This document shows positions 1 to 6,974 of a stretch of 26,474 nucleotides of DNA, one piece after another (within the stretch, counting starts at the first letter, position 1; each line of letters opens with the position of its first letter). The DNA comes from a virus. A program made the translations under genes and the position numbers. The notes under the pieces are model-generated. The model was given only the letters and a program-made list of their open reading frames with translations, was not told the origin of the DNA and searched no databases. The stretch is from positions 1 to 26,474 of the IMG/VR virus record IMGVR_UViG_3300033153_001082; one strand, 5' to 3'.

Positions 1-2
1 AT

Positions 3-869
3 GAATTAGAGGTTCTTGATTCTGCTAATGTTGTTATTTTAATAGATAATGTTGGAGATGTTAAAGGATATAGACACACTAATAATGTTGGAAAGCAGAC
101 AACATATGACAAAGAAGAGGTGTTGCACATTGTATTATCTAACAATCTAAGCTCTAACAGGGAGGATAAATATTGGGGGCAATCACCAATTAAGCCACTA
201 TGGCCCGTTGTAAGTGCTTCAACTGATTTATTTGTTGCAAGGTCATTCATTTGGAAAAATAGAGGTGTTCCAGGAATACTAACTAATAAATCCGACTTTG
301 CAATGAAGTCAAAAGAACGTCAAGCATTACAGGATTCTTTTAATGGTGAAGTAGGTGGCCCAGAAAGAACAAACCAAGTAAGGGTAGCTACAACTGATTT
401 GAATTATATCCAAATGGGTATGAGTCCAGCAGATATGCAATTGCTAGAGGGTAACATTGACAATCTTAGAACTATTTGTGCTGCTTATGAAATGCCATCT
501 GTATTGTTTAATGATATGGCCTCTTCAACTTACAACAATGTACAGGAAGCAAAAAAGTCTGCATTAACAGATGCTTATATTCCATTAGACGAAAAGATTA
601 ATAGAAAACTTAGTACATGGCTATCTGAGATTTTAGGAGTTCAGGAAACTATTGCAGTAGATATTAGTAGAATAGAATTGTTAAGACTTACAACAAATGA
701 AGTTGCAGCCAATTTAAACAACTTACCAACTAATGTTGCTGCTAGAGTTATGGAAACATTAACTATTGATGAAGCAAGAGAGTTAATAGGATTAGATACT
801 ACTACTGGAGGTGAAGAAAAACTAGGTAAATCAAATCAAAAAGAAGATGAAAACAAAGAAACTGAGTAA
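3..869 (+). CDS. Phage portal protein, HK97 type (C-terminal part, 5' end outside window)
   Basis: The reading frame is open from the window edge, so this is the last 288 residues of a longer protein; the GTG at 120 is internal. Portal proteins form the dodecameric ring at one capsid vertex through which DNA is packaged and ejected. Support is the block LRTICAAYEMPSVLFND followed by a threonine/asparagine-rich stretch and EAKKSALTDAYIPL, typical of the C-terminal half of HK97-family portals (PF04860). The tail after LTIDEARELIGL is charged and probably disordered. The neighbours (prohead protease, then capsid) are the classical HK97 head order. The terminase should lie just upstream, outside the window. 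Confidence 0.9.
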   Translation, partial: ELEVLDSANVVILIDNVGDVKGYRHTNNVGKQTTYDKEEVLHIVLSNNLSSNREDKYWGQSPIKPLWPVVSASTDLFVARSFIWKNRGVPGILTNKSDFAMKSKERQALQDSFNGEVGGPERTNQVRVATTDLNYIQMGMSPADMQLLEGNIDNLRTICAAYEMPSVLFNDMASSTYNNVQEAKKSALTDAYIPLDEKINRKLSTWLSEILGVQETIAVDISRIELLRLTTNEVAANLNNLPTNVAARVMETLTIDEARELIGLDTTTGGEEKLGKSNQKEDENKETE

Positions 870-933
870 AGAAGAGGCAATTAAGATTAAAAAACTTAAT
901 ACTACTAAACAAAATAAAATTGTTACAAAATGA
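847..933 (+). CDS. 28-residue basic ORF bridging portal and protease genes
   Basis: An ATG at 847 opens a 28-codon frame (MKTKKLSKEEAIKIKKLNTT..., then QNKIVTK) that overlaps the portal end by 23 bp and shares an ATGA with the protease start at 930. It is very rich in lysine and would form a short amphipathic helix. The overlaps at both ends and the absence of any other use for the 60 bp between the two genes argue that it is translated, perhaps to couple ribosomes from portal to protease. I do not recognise the product. It could also be chance in AT-rich DNA. Confidence 0.5.
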   Translation: MKTKKLSKEEAIKIKKLNTTKQNKIVTK

Positions 934-1721
934 TAAAATCTATAGAATTTCCCAATAGAACTTTTGAAACTCAAACAGAAAAGTTCAAAGCATTAGTAAA
1001 GCATAAAGAATTAATTGTGGCCTCTAAAAAGGCTGTAAAATATTCTCAATCCACAAAAGCAATAATGCCATCAATTGAATCTGGTAATGTATCAAAGGAT
1101 ATAGCTGTTAAAGAGAATCATAGTTTACACGTAATCAATACAACTAAAGTATTAGATTCTCACAATGATTTGCATGTTGATGGTATTTGGTCAAAGAGTG
1201 TGAAGGAGAAAAGGAACAAAACATACTTCTTAGTAAATCACGAAATGGGTGTTGGTTCTGTTGTTGCCTATCCAAAAGATGTTGAAATGAAAACTATTAC
1301 AGTATCATTCAAAGATTTAGGTTTTGACTTCGATGGAAATACACAAGCATTAGTTTTTGAGGTTGACAAGTCAAACATCAGACATAAGGAGGCCATGCAT
1401 ATTATTGAGAATAAAATTGATATTGAGCATAGCATAAGGATGTCATATAAGAAAGTTGATTTAGCTATTAATAGTGATGATGAAGAATTTAAAGCAGAAA
1501 AAGAGGTGTGGGATAAGTATTATCCAGTAGTTGCAAATAAGGAAGCTGCTGATGAAATGGGCCACATGTGGATAGTTAAAGAAGCTGCTATAGAGGGTGA
1601 AGGTTCAATGGTTTTAGCTGGATCAAATCATGTTACTCCTATGATAAACTCAAAGGATTTGGATGATTCAGAAGATGAACCACAAGAAAAAAAGATTATT
1701 CATAACCCTTTTATGGTTTAA
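930..1721 (+). CDS. Prohead protease, HK97 family (serine peptidase)
   Basis: A 263-residue protein expected to cleave the scaffolding (delta) region of the capsid protein during prohead maturation. The core lies at about residues 65-235: VINTTKVLDSHND, then FLVNHEM with His104 as the likely catalytic histidine, then IEHSIRMSYKKVDL with Ser168 as the likely nucleophile, then WIVKEAAIEGEGSMVLAGSN, holding the acidic residue (E218 or E222). Length and motif order match the PF04586 family; assignment of catalytic residues is by analogy. It starts at the ATGA shared with the 28-codon ORF and ends about 110 bp before the capsid gene, as usual for this pair. The last 25 residues are acidic, probably a linker or self-cleavage tail. 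Confidence 0.85.
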   Translation: MIKSIEFPNRTFETQTEKFKALVKHKELIVASKKAVKYSQSTKAIMPSIESGNVSKDIAVKENHSLHVINTTKVLDSHNDLHVDGIWSKSVKEKRNKTYFLVNHEMGVGSVVAYPKDVEMKTITVSFKDLGFDFDGNTQALVFEVDKSNIRHKEAMHIIENKIDIEHSIRMSYKKVDLAINSDDEEFKAEKEVWDKYYPVVANKEAADEMGHMWIVKEAAIEGEGSMVLAGSNHVTPMINSKDLDDSEDEPQEKKIIHNPFMV

Positions 1722-1744
1722 AATAACTATTTTTGGTTTAAAAT
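1715..1744 (+). repeat. Direct repeat GGTTTAAAAT x2 around a possible -7 box, upstream of the capsid gene
   Basis: GGTTTAAAAT occurs at 1715-1724 and again at 1735-1744, a spacing of 20 bp (about two helical turns). Between them TATTTTTG (1728-1735) fits the Bacteroidota -7 consensus TAnnTTTG, but there is no TTG at the usual distance upstream. The site straddles the protease stop and precedes a 111 bp leader before the capsid gene. It may be a weak or activator-dependent promoter; it may also be chance. The rest of the leader (1745-1832) shows nothing else I can name. Confidence 0.3.
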
Positions 1745-1832
1745 TAGCCGTCAATTATAGACACTAATTAAAAATAGAGCCGCAAAAAGCACTCGAAACT
1801 TAAAATTAATGTTTAATAAAAATTATTGAAAG

Positions 1833-3134
1833 ATGAAAAAAACGATGATGACTATCGCTTCTTTTTTAGCTATTAAAGAAATATCTGAAAAAGCATTCGA
1901 TGAAATGACAGCTAATGAAATCGCAAAGGTTTACAAAGAGCTGAATGAAAACAATGTTGCAGCATTTAAAGAGTTGCAAGAAAATGGAGCTACTTCAAAA
2001 GAGTTGGCAGAAGCTGTTGAAGTTATGAACAAGGCAAACGAAGAGAAGTTTGAGAAGTTTATGATTGCAATGGAAAAAGGTTCTGAAGCTCAAAAGCAAC
2101 AAGGTTTGGCAATTGCTAAATTAATGAAAGGTGGTTCACCAAAAGAAGGTGATACTATCAAGTCTATCTTAGCTGAAAAGAAAGAGGATATTAGAAATCT
2201 TGCAAAGAGAATTACTGCAAATGAAATTGCTATTAAAGCTGATGTAGTTCTTGCAACTGTTGATTCTAATGATGCTGCTTTTGTTGTTCCTGGAATTGGA
2301 CAATTAGGTCATAAGAAATTGACTGCAATGAATATTTTCCCAACTATCCCTGTAACAGGAGATAATATTAATGCTGATATTAAGTATTATGATTGGGATG
2401 AAGCTACTATTGTAAGAGCTGCTGACATGATTGCAGAAACTGGAACATTTCCTGAATCAACTGCTGCATGGAAACAGTATAACTTACCTATTCAAAAGGT
2501 TGGTGATACTATCCCAGTATCAGAAGAGTTCTTTGAGGATGAAGCAATGTTTGCTGCTGAGTTACAATTGTTCTTAATGACAAACGTAGATATTAAGATT
2601 GATGATCAAATCATTAATGGAGATGGTACAGGAAATAACTTGACTGGCTTAATTACTGCTGCTCCTGTTTACACTCCTGTTGCTTCTGGTATATCTGATG
2701 CTTCTATTTATGATTTATTAGTTAAGACTAATGAACAAATTACTACAAATAGAGGTTCAAAGTATATTCCTAACTTTGCATTAATGAACATCTCTGACAT
2801 CAACAGAATGAAGTTGAAGAAAGATGCTAATGACAATTATGTTATGCCTCCTTTCGTTAGTAGAGATGGTCAAAATGTTGACGGTATGGTTATAATTGAA
2901 GATAACAATGTTGTTGCAAACTCAATGTTTGTTGGTGATAGCAGATACGGTAAAATTTACCAAAGAGCTGGATTGACAGTTGCAAGAGGTGAAGTAAATG
3001 CTCAATTTGTTGAGGACATGATGACTTTAAAAGTTAGAAAGCGTTTAGCATTCTTAATTAGAGAAGTTGATAAGACTGGATTCAGACAAATCACTGATAT
3101 TGATGCTGCTTTAACTTTGTTAGCTACACCATAA
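1833..3134 (+). CDS. Major capsid protein, HK97 fold
   Basis: A 433-residue protein that forms the icosahedral shell. Residues 1-135 are helical and charged (many EL, KEL and EK repeats), as expected for the delta/scaffold domain removed by the upstream protease; the mature part probably begins near residue 135-145. The core holds the hallmark QIINGDGTGNNLTGLI at 259-274, preceded by KVGDTIPVSEEFFED (N-arm/E-loop side) and followed by the P-domain and a C-terminal FLIREVDKTGFRQI strand. Length and order match the PF05065 family. It is followed by a strong terminator, consistent with a highly expressed transcript. The cleavage site cannot be read from the sequence. Confidence 0.92.
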   Translation: MKKTMMTIASFLAIKEISEKAFDEMTANEIAKVYKELNENNVAAFKELQENGATSKELAEAVEVMNKANEEKFEKFMIAMEKGSEAQKQQGLAIAKLMKGGSPKEGDTIKSILAEKKEDIRNLAKRITANEIAIKADVVLATVDSNDAAFVVPGIGQLGHKKLTAMNIFPTIPVTGDNINADIKYYDWDEATIVRAADMIAETGTFPESTAAWKQYNLPIQKVGDTIPVSEEFFEDEAMFAAELQLFLMTNVDIKIDDQIINGDGTGNNLTGLITAAPVYTPVASGISDASIYDLLVKTNEQITTNRGSKYIPNFALMNISDINRMKLKKDANDNYVMPPFVSRDGQNVDGMVIIEDNNVVANSMFVGDSRYGKIYQRAGLTVARGEVNAQFVEDMMTLKVRKRLAFLIREVDKTGFRQITDIDAALTLLATP

Positions 3135-3159
3135 TCAAAAGATTATTGATTAATAAATT

Positions 3160-3193
3160 AAAAAGGGGGGTGCTAATCGCTCCCCTTTTTTAG
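3160..3193 (+). terminator. Rho-independent terminator after the capsid gene
   Basis: AAAAAGGGG (3160-3168) pairs with CCCCTTTTT (3182-3190). The stem continues inward through G-T, G-C, T-G and G-C pairs to a five-base loop CTAAT. The T-rich 3' arm supplies the uridine tract. Confidence 0.85.
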
Positions 3194-3216
3194 TATAAAT
3201 ACTTAATATTAATAAG

Positions 3217-3462
3217 ATGGCACGAAAAAAAAACAAAGTAACTATTGAGTTTACAGAAGATTATGCAGGAAGAGAAAAAGGAAGCACAATGAAATGTGAT
3301 AGCCTATTGGCATCTTCTTTAATTAACAGAAGAAAGGTTGCTAAATGTGTAAGTAATTCTGTTGAGCCAAAAAAAGAATCAACAACAAAAAGTGAAAGCG
3401 TAATTGAAACGGCAAAGAAGAAAGCTAAATCAGTTTTTAAATCTTCTGAAAGCAAATCATAA
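3217..3462 (+). CDS. Small basic head protein of unknown function
   Basis: An 81-residue protein placed directly after the capsid gene and its terminator. Residues 5-45 have a pattern seen in many small phage proteins at this locus: a short beta strand (VTIEFTEDY), a glycine turn (REKGSTMKC), then DSLLASSLINRRKVAK, where a buried aliphatic helix precedes a basic tip. Residues 50-81 are Lys/Ser/Glu-rich and probably disordered. No catalytic motif is visible. By position it may be a decoration or connector-associated protein, but that is inference. It starts at the ATG after the leader ATTAATAAG and ends 12 bp before the next gene. Confidence 0.8.
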   Translation: MARKKNKVTIEFTEDYAGREKGSTMKCDSLLASSLINRRKVAKCVSNSVEPKKESTTKSESVIETAKKKAKSVFKSSESKS

Positions 3463-3474
3463 AAAATTATAATC

Positions 3475-3990
3475 ATGTCTATAGTAACAACAGATGATTT
3501 CAAAAGTGGAAGATATACCCTTTCATTGAATCCAAATCAAAAAACAGATTTACAAATATCAATTGATTATGTAGAGAATCTGTATTTAAAAAGGTTGTTT
3601 GGGGTTACTTTAGAAGCTCTCTTTCAAGCTGATTTAACTGCTGGGGGTGGTTATCCTACAGAAGCAAGATTTCAATATGTTTATGATGCTTTTGATTATC
3701 AAGATAGCAGTGGGCCAATATATTCATCTGAAGGTATTAAAGAAATGCTAAAGGGAATTATATATTTTCACTACATAAGAGATTTGAATGCTAAAGCTGG
3801 AGCAAATGGAGTTGTAAAAACTAAATCTGCAAACTCTGAAAATGTAGGAGCTGATTCATTGAGTGCTTCATCAAGATATAATGAAGGTATTAATTCTTAT
3901 TGGTCAATACAAGCGTACATGGGATATTTGAATGATGCAGATTATCCAGAATACGAAGGTCAACCAGAAAGAAAAACAAATCCATTCTAA
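3475..3990 (+). CDS. Putative head-tail connector (adaptor) protein
   Basis: A 171-residue, mostly helical protein. The N-terminal part (residues 1-60, VTTDDFKSGRYTLSLN then a helix ending YLKRLFGVTL) and the middle helices (GIKEMLKGIIYFHYIRDLNA) resemble the small helical adaptors that cap the portal ring in siphoviruses (gp6/gp15-like, or the DUF6712 type common in Bacteroidota phages). The C-terminal part is rich in Tyr and Asn and ends with a proline-rich tail. Position between capsid and tail genes supports the role; sequence alone would not settle it. The TAATG at 3988-3992 gives a 1 bp overlap with the next gene, so translation is probably coupled. Confidence 0.6.
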   Translation: MSIVTTDDFKSGRYTLSLNPNQKTDLQISIDYVENLYLKRLFGVTLEALFQADLTAGGGYPTEARFQYVYDAFDYQDSSGPIYSSEGIKEMLKGIIYFHYIRDLNAKAGANGVVKTKSANSENVGADSLSASSRYNEGINSYWSIQAYMGYLNDADYPEYEGQPERKTNPF

Positions 3991-4709
3991 TGAGTAATTT
4001 AGTCGACGTAATACAATCAATTATAGATAAAATAAATCTTAACATAGATATAAATAGTGTTGAGGTTGTTGATTCTACAACTGACAAGCTTTATGTTTGT
4101 AGTACTACATTGTTTTTAACAAAGACTAAGTATGTAACTATAGAAGGTTTAATTTATTTGGTTACTGATGTAGATGTGAATAATTGGATAGAAGTTACAC
4201 CAAGTGGACATTCAACTCCAGTTCCTTCAACTGCAACCGTAATTGTTGCACAAGATATTACTTTTCTACATGGCTCTCCTTATAGCACAAATGCAGAGTA
4301 TTTAGATTTGCGTGAAGATGTAGATGCTAAAACTCCTTTTATTTGGTTGTTGGAAAGTTACGAATATGAAGATTTACCTAGAGATTCTTCAATTGATATG
4401 GCCTTTGATGCTAGATTATTCTTCTTAGATTGGTATGATGAAGGTGATGGAGATACAAACGATAACCAAAATAATTACGCAATTAAGCCAATGCAGAATT
4501 TACAAAAGGCTTTTATTAACGTAATAAACAAAGACTTTAATTTCAAAACTTTGTCAACTGTTAGAACAACAGTAAGACCTAGATTTGGAGTAATTACTGG
4601 CAAAGGTGGAGGCGGTCAACCAGTAGAAAAAATAATTGATGAGAATTTAAGCGGTGTTGACTCTAAGATGAAAATAGAAGTTTACGATACCTCTAGTTGC
4701 TCTTGTTAA
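3990..4709 (+). CDS. Putative head-tail joining / tail terminator protein
   Basis: A 239-residue protein translated from the ATG overlapping the stop of the connector gene. Residues 1-90 look like a small beta domain (VEVVDSTTDKLYVCST, LIYLVTDVDVNNWIEV). Residues 100-200 contain conserved-looking segments TPFIWLLESYEYEDLPRD and SIDMAFDARLFFLDWYDE, a pattern I associate with tail-completion proteins of Bacteroidota siphoviruses; this is from memory of the family and not certain. It ends CSC, close to the Cys-rich start of the next protein. A promoter for the tail tube gene overlaps its last codons. Confidence 0.5.
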   Translation: MSNLVDVIQSIIDKINLNIDINSVEVVDSTTDKLYVCSTTLFLTKTKYVTIEGLIYLVTDVDVNNWIEVTPSGHSTPVPSTATVIVAQDITFLHGSPYSTNAEYLDLREDVDAKTPFIWLLESYEYEDLPRDSSIDMAFDARLFFLDWYDEGDGDTNDNQNNYAIKPMQNLQKAFINVINKDFNFKTLSTVRTTVRPRFGVITGKGGGGQPVEKIIDENLSGVDSKMKIEVYDTSSCSC

Positions 4710-4727
4710 TAATAAATATTATATTTG
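4697..4727 (+). promoter_or_regulatory. Bacteroidota-type promoter for the major tail protein
   Basis: TTG at 4697-4699 (-33 element) is followed after 20 bp by TATATTTG at 4720-4727, a full match to the -7 element TAnnTTTG. Transcription would start about 7 bp later, giving a leader of about 30 bases before the ATG at 4763. Spacing is identical to that of the promoter at 23930. There is no terminator just upstream, so it adds to read-through from the head genes. Confidence 0.6.
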
Positions 4728-4762
4728 AACTTATTAAATAAATTAACTTAAAACTTAGAATT

Positions 4763-5770
4763 ATGTCAGGAATAGCATGTGATTGTAATGACCCTAGTTT
4801 TGGCTTCGCAGGTAGGCCAAATTGTGTTATTACGCAAAAGGCTTTGGCCTTTCCTATGTTTTCACCACAGGTGGGATCAACAGGAGAAAGAAATTTTTTA
4901 CCAGGTAATGCCGATGGTATTACACTATTTAATGCACAATATGGAACTTCATTAACTACTCTTGCAGAGTGTGTTGATTACCGTTTGGCTGCATCTACTC
5001 CAGCTTTAGACCGTTTGTATCCAATCTTAGCAGTTGAAAATGCTACTTTTGAAAGAACTGATACTGCTTATGAAACTGCTCCTTCTGGACGTAAGATTAA
5101 GTTAGATGGTGTTGGTGGGATTAGAACTTGGGCTATGGAGCTTTGGGGAGATGATGCTGCTTTTGGTGTTGCTAGAGCTGTTGACAAATTTGGTTGTAGT
5201 GATTTAGATGTTTACTATGTAGATGTTACTGGTAATCTTTGGGGTATCCAAGATGTTGAAGGAAGTGGAAAATTAAGAGGTTATGAAATGTCTACAGAGA
5301 CTTTTGATAACTTTATGTCTTATGCTACAGATACAACTTCTCAGAAAATCATGTTATCATGGGATTTAGATGCTTATGAGTGTGAGCAAAATGCTTGGAC
5401 TATTACATCTGATGAATATGGTCAAAACTTCACTAACATTGAGCCATTAATTCAAGGTTATTCTGCTTTAGATGTTGCCGCTTCAACTTTGGTTGCTGCT
5501 GCAATTATTACAATTGTAACTGATACAAGTACTTCTTTTGGAACTGCTGGTAATAAAACGGTTATAACTGGATTAGGAACTAATGATTTTGTGTTGTTAG
5601 ATTCTACTGGAGGTGTTGAAGTTGCTGCTGGTGCTTGGACATCTGTAACAGAAAATCCAGACGGTACATACACTTTAGTAAGTCCTGCTGTTGTTGCTGC
5701 TGATGTTTACACTTTGGAAACTTCTGCAAGTGGTTATTTTGTACCTGATACAACTGTTACTGTTGCCTAA
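4763..5770 (+). CDS. Probable major tail (tube) protein
   Basis: A 335-residue, beta-rich protein with its own promoter and a terminator shortly downstream, the pattern expected for an abundant virion protein at the tail tube position. The N-terminus carries a CDC motif and a fourth Cys within 20 residues (GIACDCNDPSFGFAGRPNCV). Residues 20-235 would be the tube domain. The last 95 residues (about 240-335, from ALDVAASTLVAAAIITIVTD) are Ala/Thr/Val-rich and look like an added immunoglobulin-like domain of the kind often fused to tail tube proteins. No sheath gene follows, so the tail is probably non-contractile. Function is inferred from position and composition. Confidence 0.65.
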   Translation: MSGIACDCNDPSFGFAGRPNCVITQKALAFPMFSPQVGSTGERNFLPGNADGITLFNAQYGTSLTTLAECVDYRLAASTPALDRLYPILAVENATFERTDTAYETAPSGRKIKLDGVGGIRTWAMELWGDDAAFGVARAVDKFGCSDLDVYYVDVTGNLWGIQDVEGSGKLRGYEMSTETFDNFMSYATDTTSQKIMLSWDLDAYECEQNAWTITSDEYGQNFTNIEPLIQGYSALDVAASTLVAAAIITIVTDTSTSFGTAGNKTVITGLGTNDFVLLDSTGGVEVAAGAWTSVTENPDGTYTLVSPAVVAADVYTLETSASGYFVPDTTVTVA

Positions 5771-6036
5771 TGAGTAAGGAGTTAAAAATAGGGAGGGTTT
5801 CTTATTCTATTGATGCAATGAGGTCTATGACTTTAGAAGAAGCATTGAAAGCACATGAAAACCACCCTGTTATTAAGCCTGATGATATTAAAAAGGCTTG
5901 GAAGTGTTGTAATGGACATTCTAAACCTAATCATCTAAAAGATCAGTTGGAAGGGCTTAAGCCTGTAAAAAGGAGGAAAGCAACTGAAGATTCTGAAAAG
6001 AAGGACAAGAAAGAAAAAGCTCCTAAAGGGGAGTAA
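5770..6036 (+). CDS. Small charged protein after the tail tube gene
   Basis: An 88-residue protein that starts in the TAATG overlapping the tail tube stop, so it is very likely co-translated. Residues 1-45 include a helix (DAMRSMTLEEALKAHENH), followed by IKKAWKCCNGHSKP with a CC-x-x-H cluster. The last 30 residues are almost wholly Lys/Glu. Position alone suggests a tail assembly chaperone, but it is short and I found no frameshift into a second frame because a terminator follows at once. Unknown function. Confidence 0.75.
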   Translation: MSKELKIGRVSYSIDAMRSMTLEEALKAHENHPVIKPDDIKKAWKCCNGHSKPNHLKDQLEGLKPVKRRKATEDSEKKDKKEKAPKGE

Positions 6037-6052
6037 TATAATTAACTTAATG

Positions 6053-6088
6053 GAAAGGGTGTTGTTTAATCAATACCCTTTCTTTTTT
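6053..6088 (+). terminator. Strong rho-independent terminator closing the tail tube transcript
   Basis: GAAAGGGTGTTG (6053-6064) pairs with CAATACCCTTTC (6071-6082), a 12-bp stem with one G-T pair, around the loop TTTAAT. Six T follow (6083-6088). Confidence 0.9.
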
Positions 6089-6135
6089 AAAATCATAGCC
6101 TTATCAACTACCGAAAGAAAAATACATACAACATT

Positions 6136-6963
6136 GTGAACATTCCACAAGGTGTAACAGAAGAGGATAGAGGTTCTAAATGTGGGACTTGTTGTGAAGA
6201 TCAGTTAGTATTAGCAGATTTAACAAGTACTGATTCTCATAAGAATGATTTTACTGGAGTTTATATTAAAAAGGCCATTGATTCTGATACTGTTGTTTTC
6301 AGCATGGAGGATTGCGACGGTGTAGAAATTCCAAACGAAGGTGAAGAGGGTGTATTTCCAAATGATGATTTAGCCGTTGGATATATTTATGACTGGAAAG
6401 AGGTTCTAAATAATAATGGAGCTGGAAAGTACAATATAATAGTAACATTTACTATTGCTGGAGTTGCTGGTCAATACACAATGGGGACGTATGAACTAAA
6501 AAGTTTCTCTACATACACTTCAAAAGATTCTGTAAGGATATATTCAGAATTTAATTCATACTATCAGAAAGACAATATTGACTTTACTGATTCAAATTTT
6601 AAGGATACTGTTAGATTTAATGGATTCTTTGGTGATAGAGAGCCAGAAACAGACATTAACAACCTTATTGATAAAGGAAGAAAATTAGTAAAGGTAACTA
6701 GAGAAAACTTAAACAAGTACACTCTAAGAACTGACCCTTTAGAAATAGGTATTACTACTCAATTATTAGACAAACACTTCATAAATGAAGATGTAATAAA
6801 GATTTCAGACTATAACAGGTTTAACCATGACTACAATATATTTGATCAAGAGGTTGAATTGGTAGATACTCCAAAAATGGAGGCTATAGAATCTGATAGA
6901 AGGTCAAAAATTACAGCCGTCTTTGGTGATAGAGTTATGAATGATAAATCTTATTATAGATAA
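6136..6963 (+). CDS. Unknown protein, first gene of the terminator-flanked block
   Basis: A 275-residue protein. No ATG exists between the in-frame stop at 6088-6090 and the GTG at 6136, so GTG is the best start. The N-terminus has a CGTCC motif (residues 16-20). Residues 30-125 are beta-rich with alternating hydrophobics (YNIIVTFTIAGVAGQYTMGT), while 130-270 are polar and aromatic (SVRIYSEFNSYYQKDN, FNGFFGDREPETDI). No enzyme motif is visible. Its place after tail tube genes and before a fibre-like gene suggests a minor virion protein, perhaps an attachment point for the fibre, but that is inference only. Confidence 0.7.
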   Translation: MNIPQGVTEEDRGSKCGTCCEDQLVLADLTSTDSHKNDFTGVYIKKAIDSDTVVFSMEDCDGVEIPNEGEEGVFPNDDLAVGYIYDWKEVLNNNGAGKYNIIVTFTIAGVAGQYTMGTYELKSFSTYTSKDSVRIYSEFNSYYQKDNIDFTDSNFKDTVRFNGFFGDREPETDINNLIDKGRKLVKVTRENLNKYTLRTDPLEIGITTQLLDKHFINEDVIKISDYNRFNHDYNIFDQEVELVDTPKMEAIESDRRSKITAVFGDRVMNDKSYYR

Positions 6964-6974
6964 AAATAAATATT

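Noticed and set aside
4069-4099. TTG-N20-TATGTTTG inside the gene at 3990
   Set aside because: It matches the promoter consensus with the same spacing, but lies inside a gene and far from any start. In such AT-rich coding DNA a chance match is likely, so I did not annotate it.
6050-6139. 29-codon ORF (MERVLFNQYPFFFK...) across the terminator, ending in GTGA with the gene at 6136
   Set aside because: It lies on a strong terminator hairpin, has biased composition caused by the T run, and would not be transcribed well.
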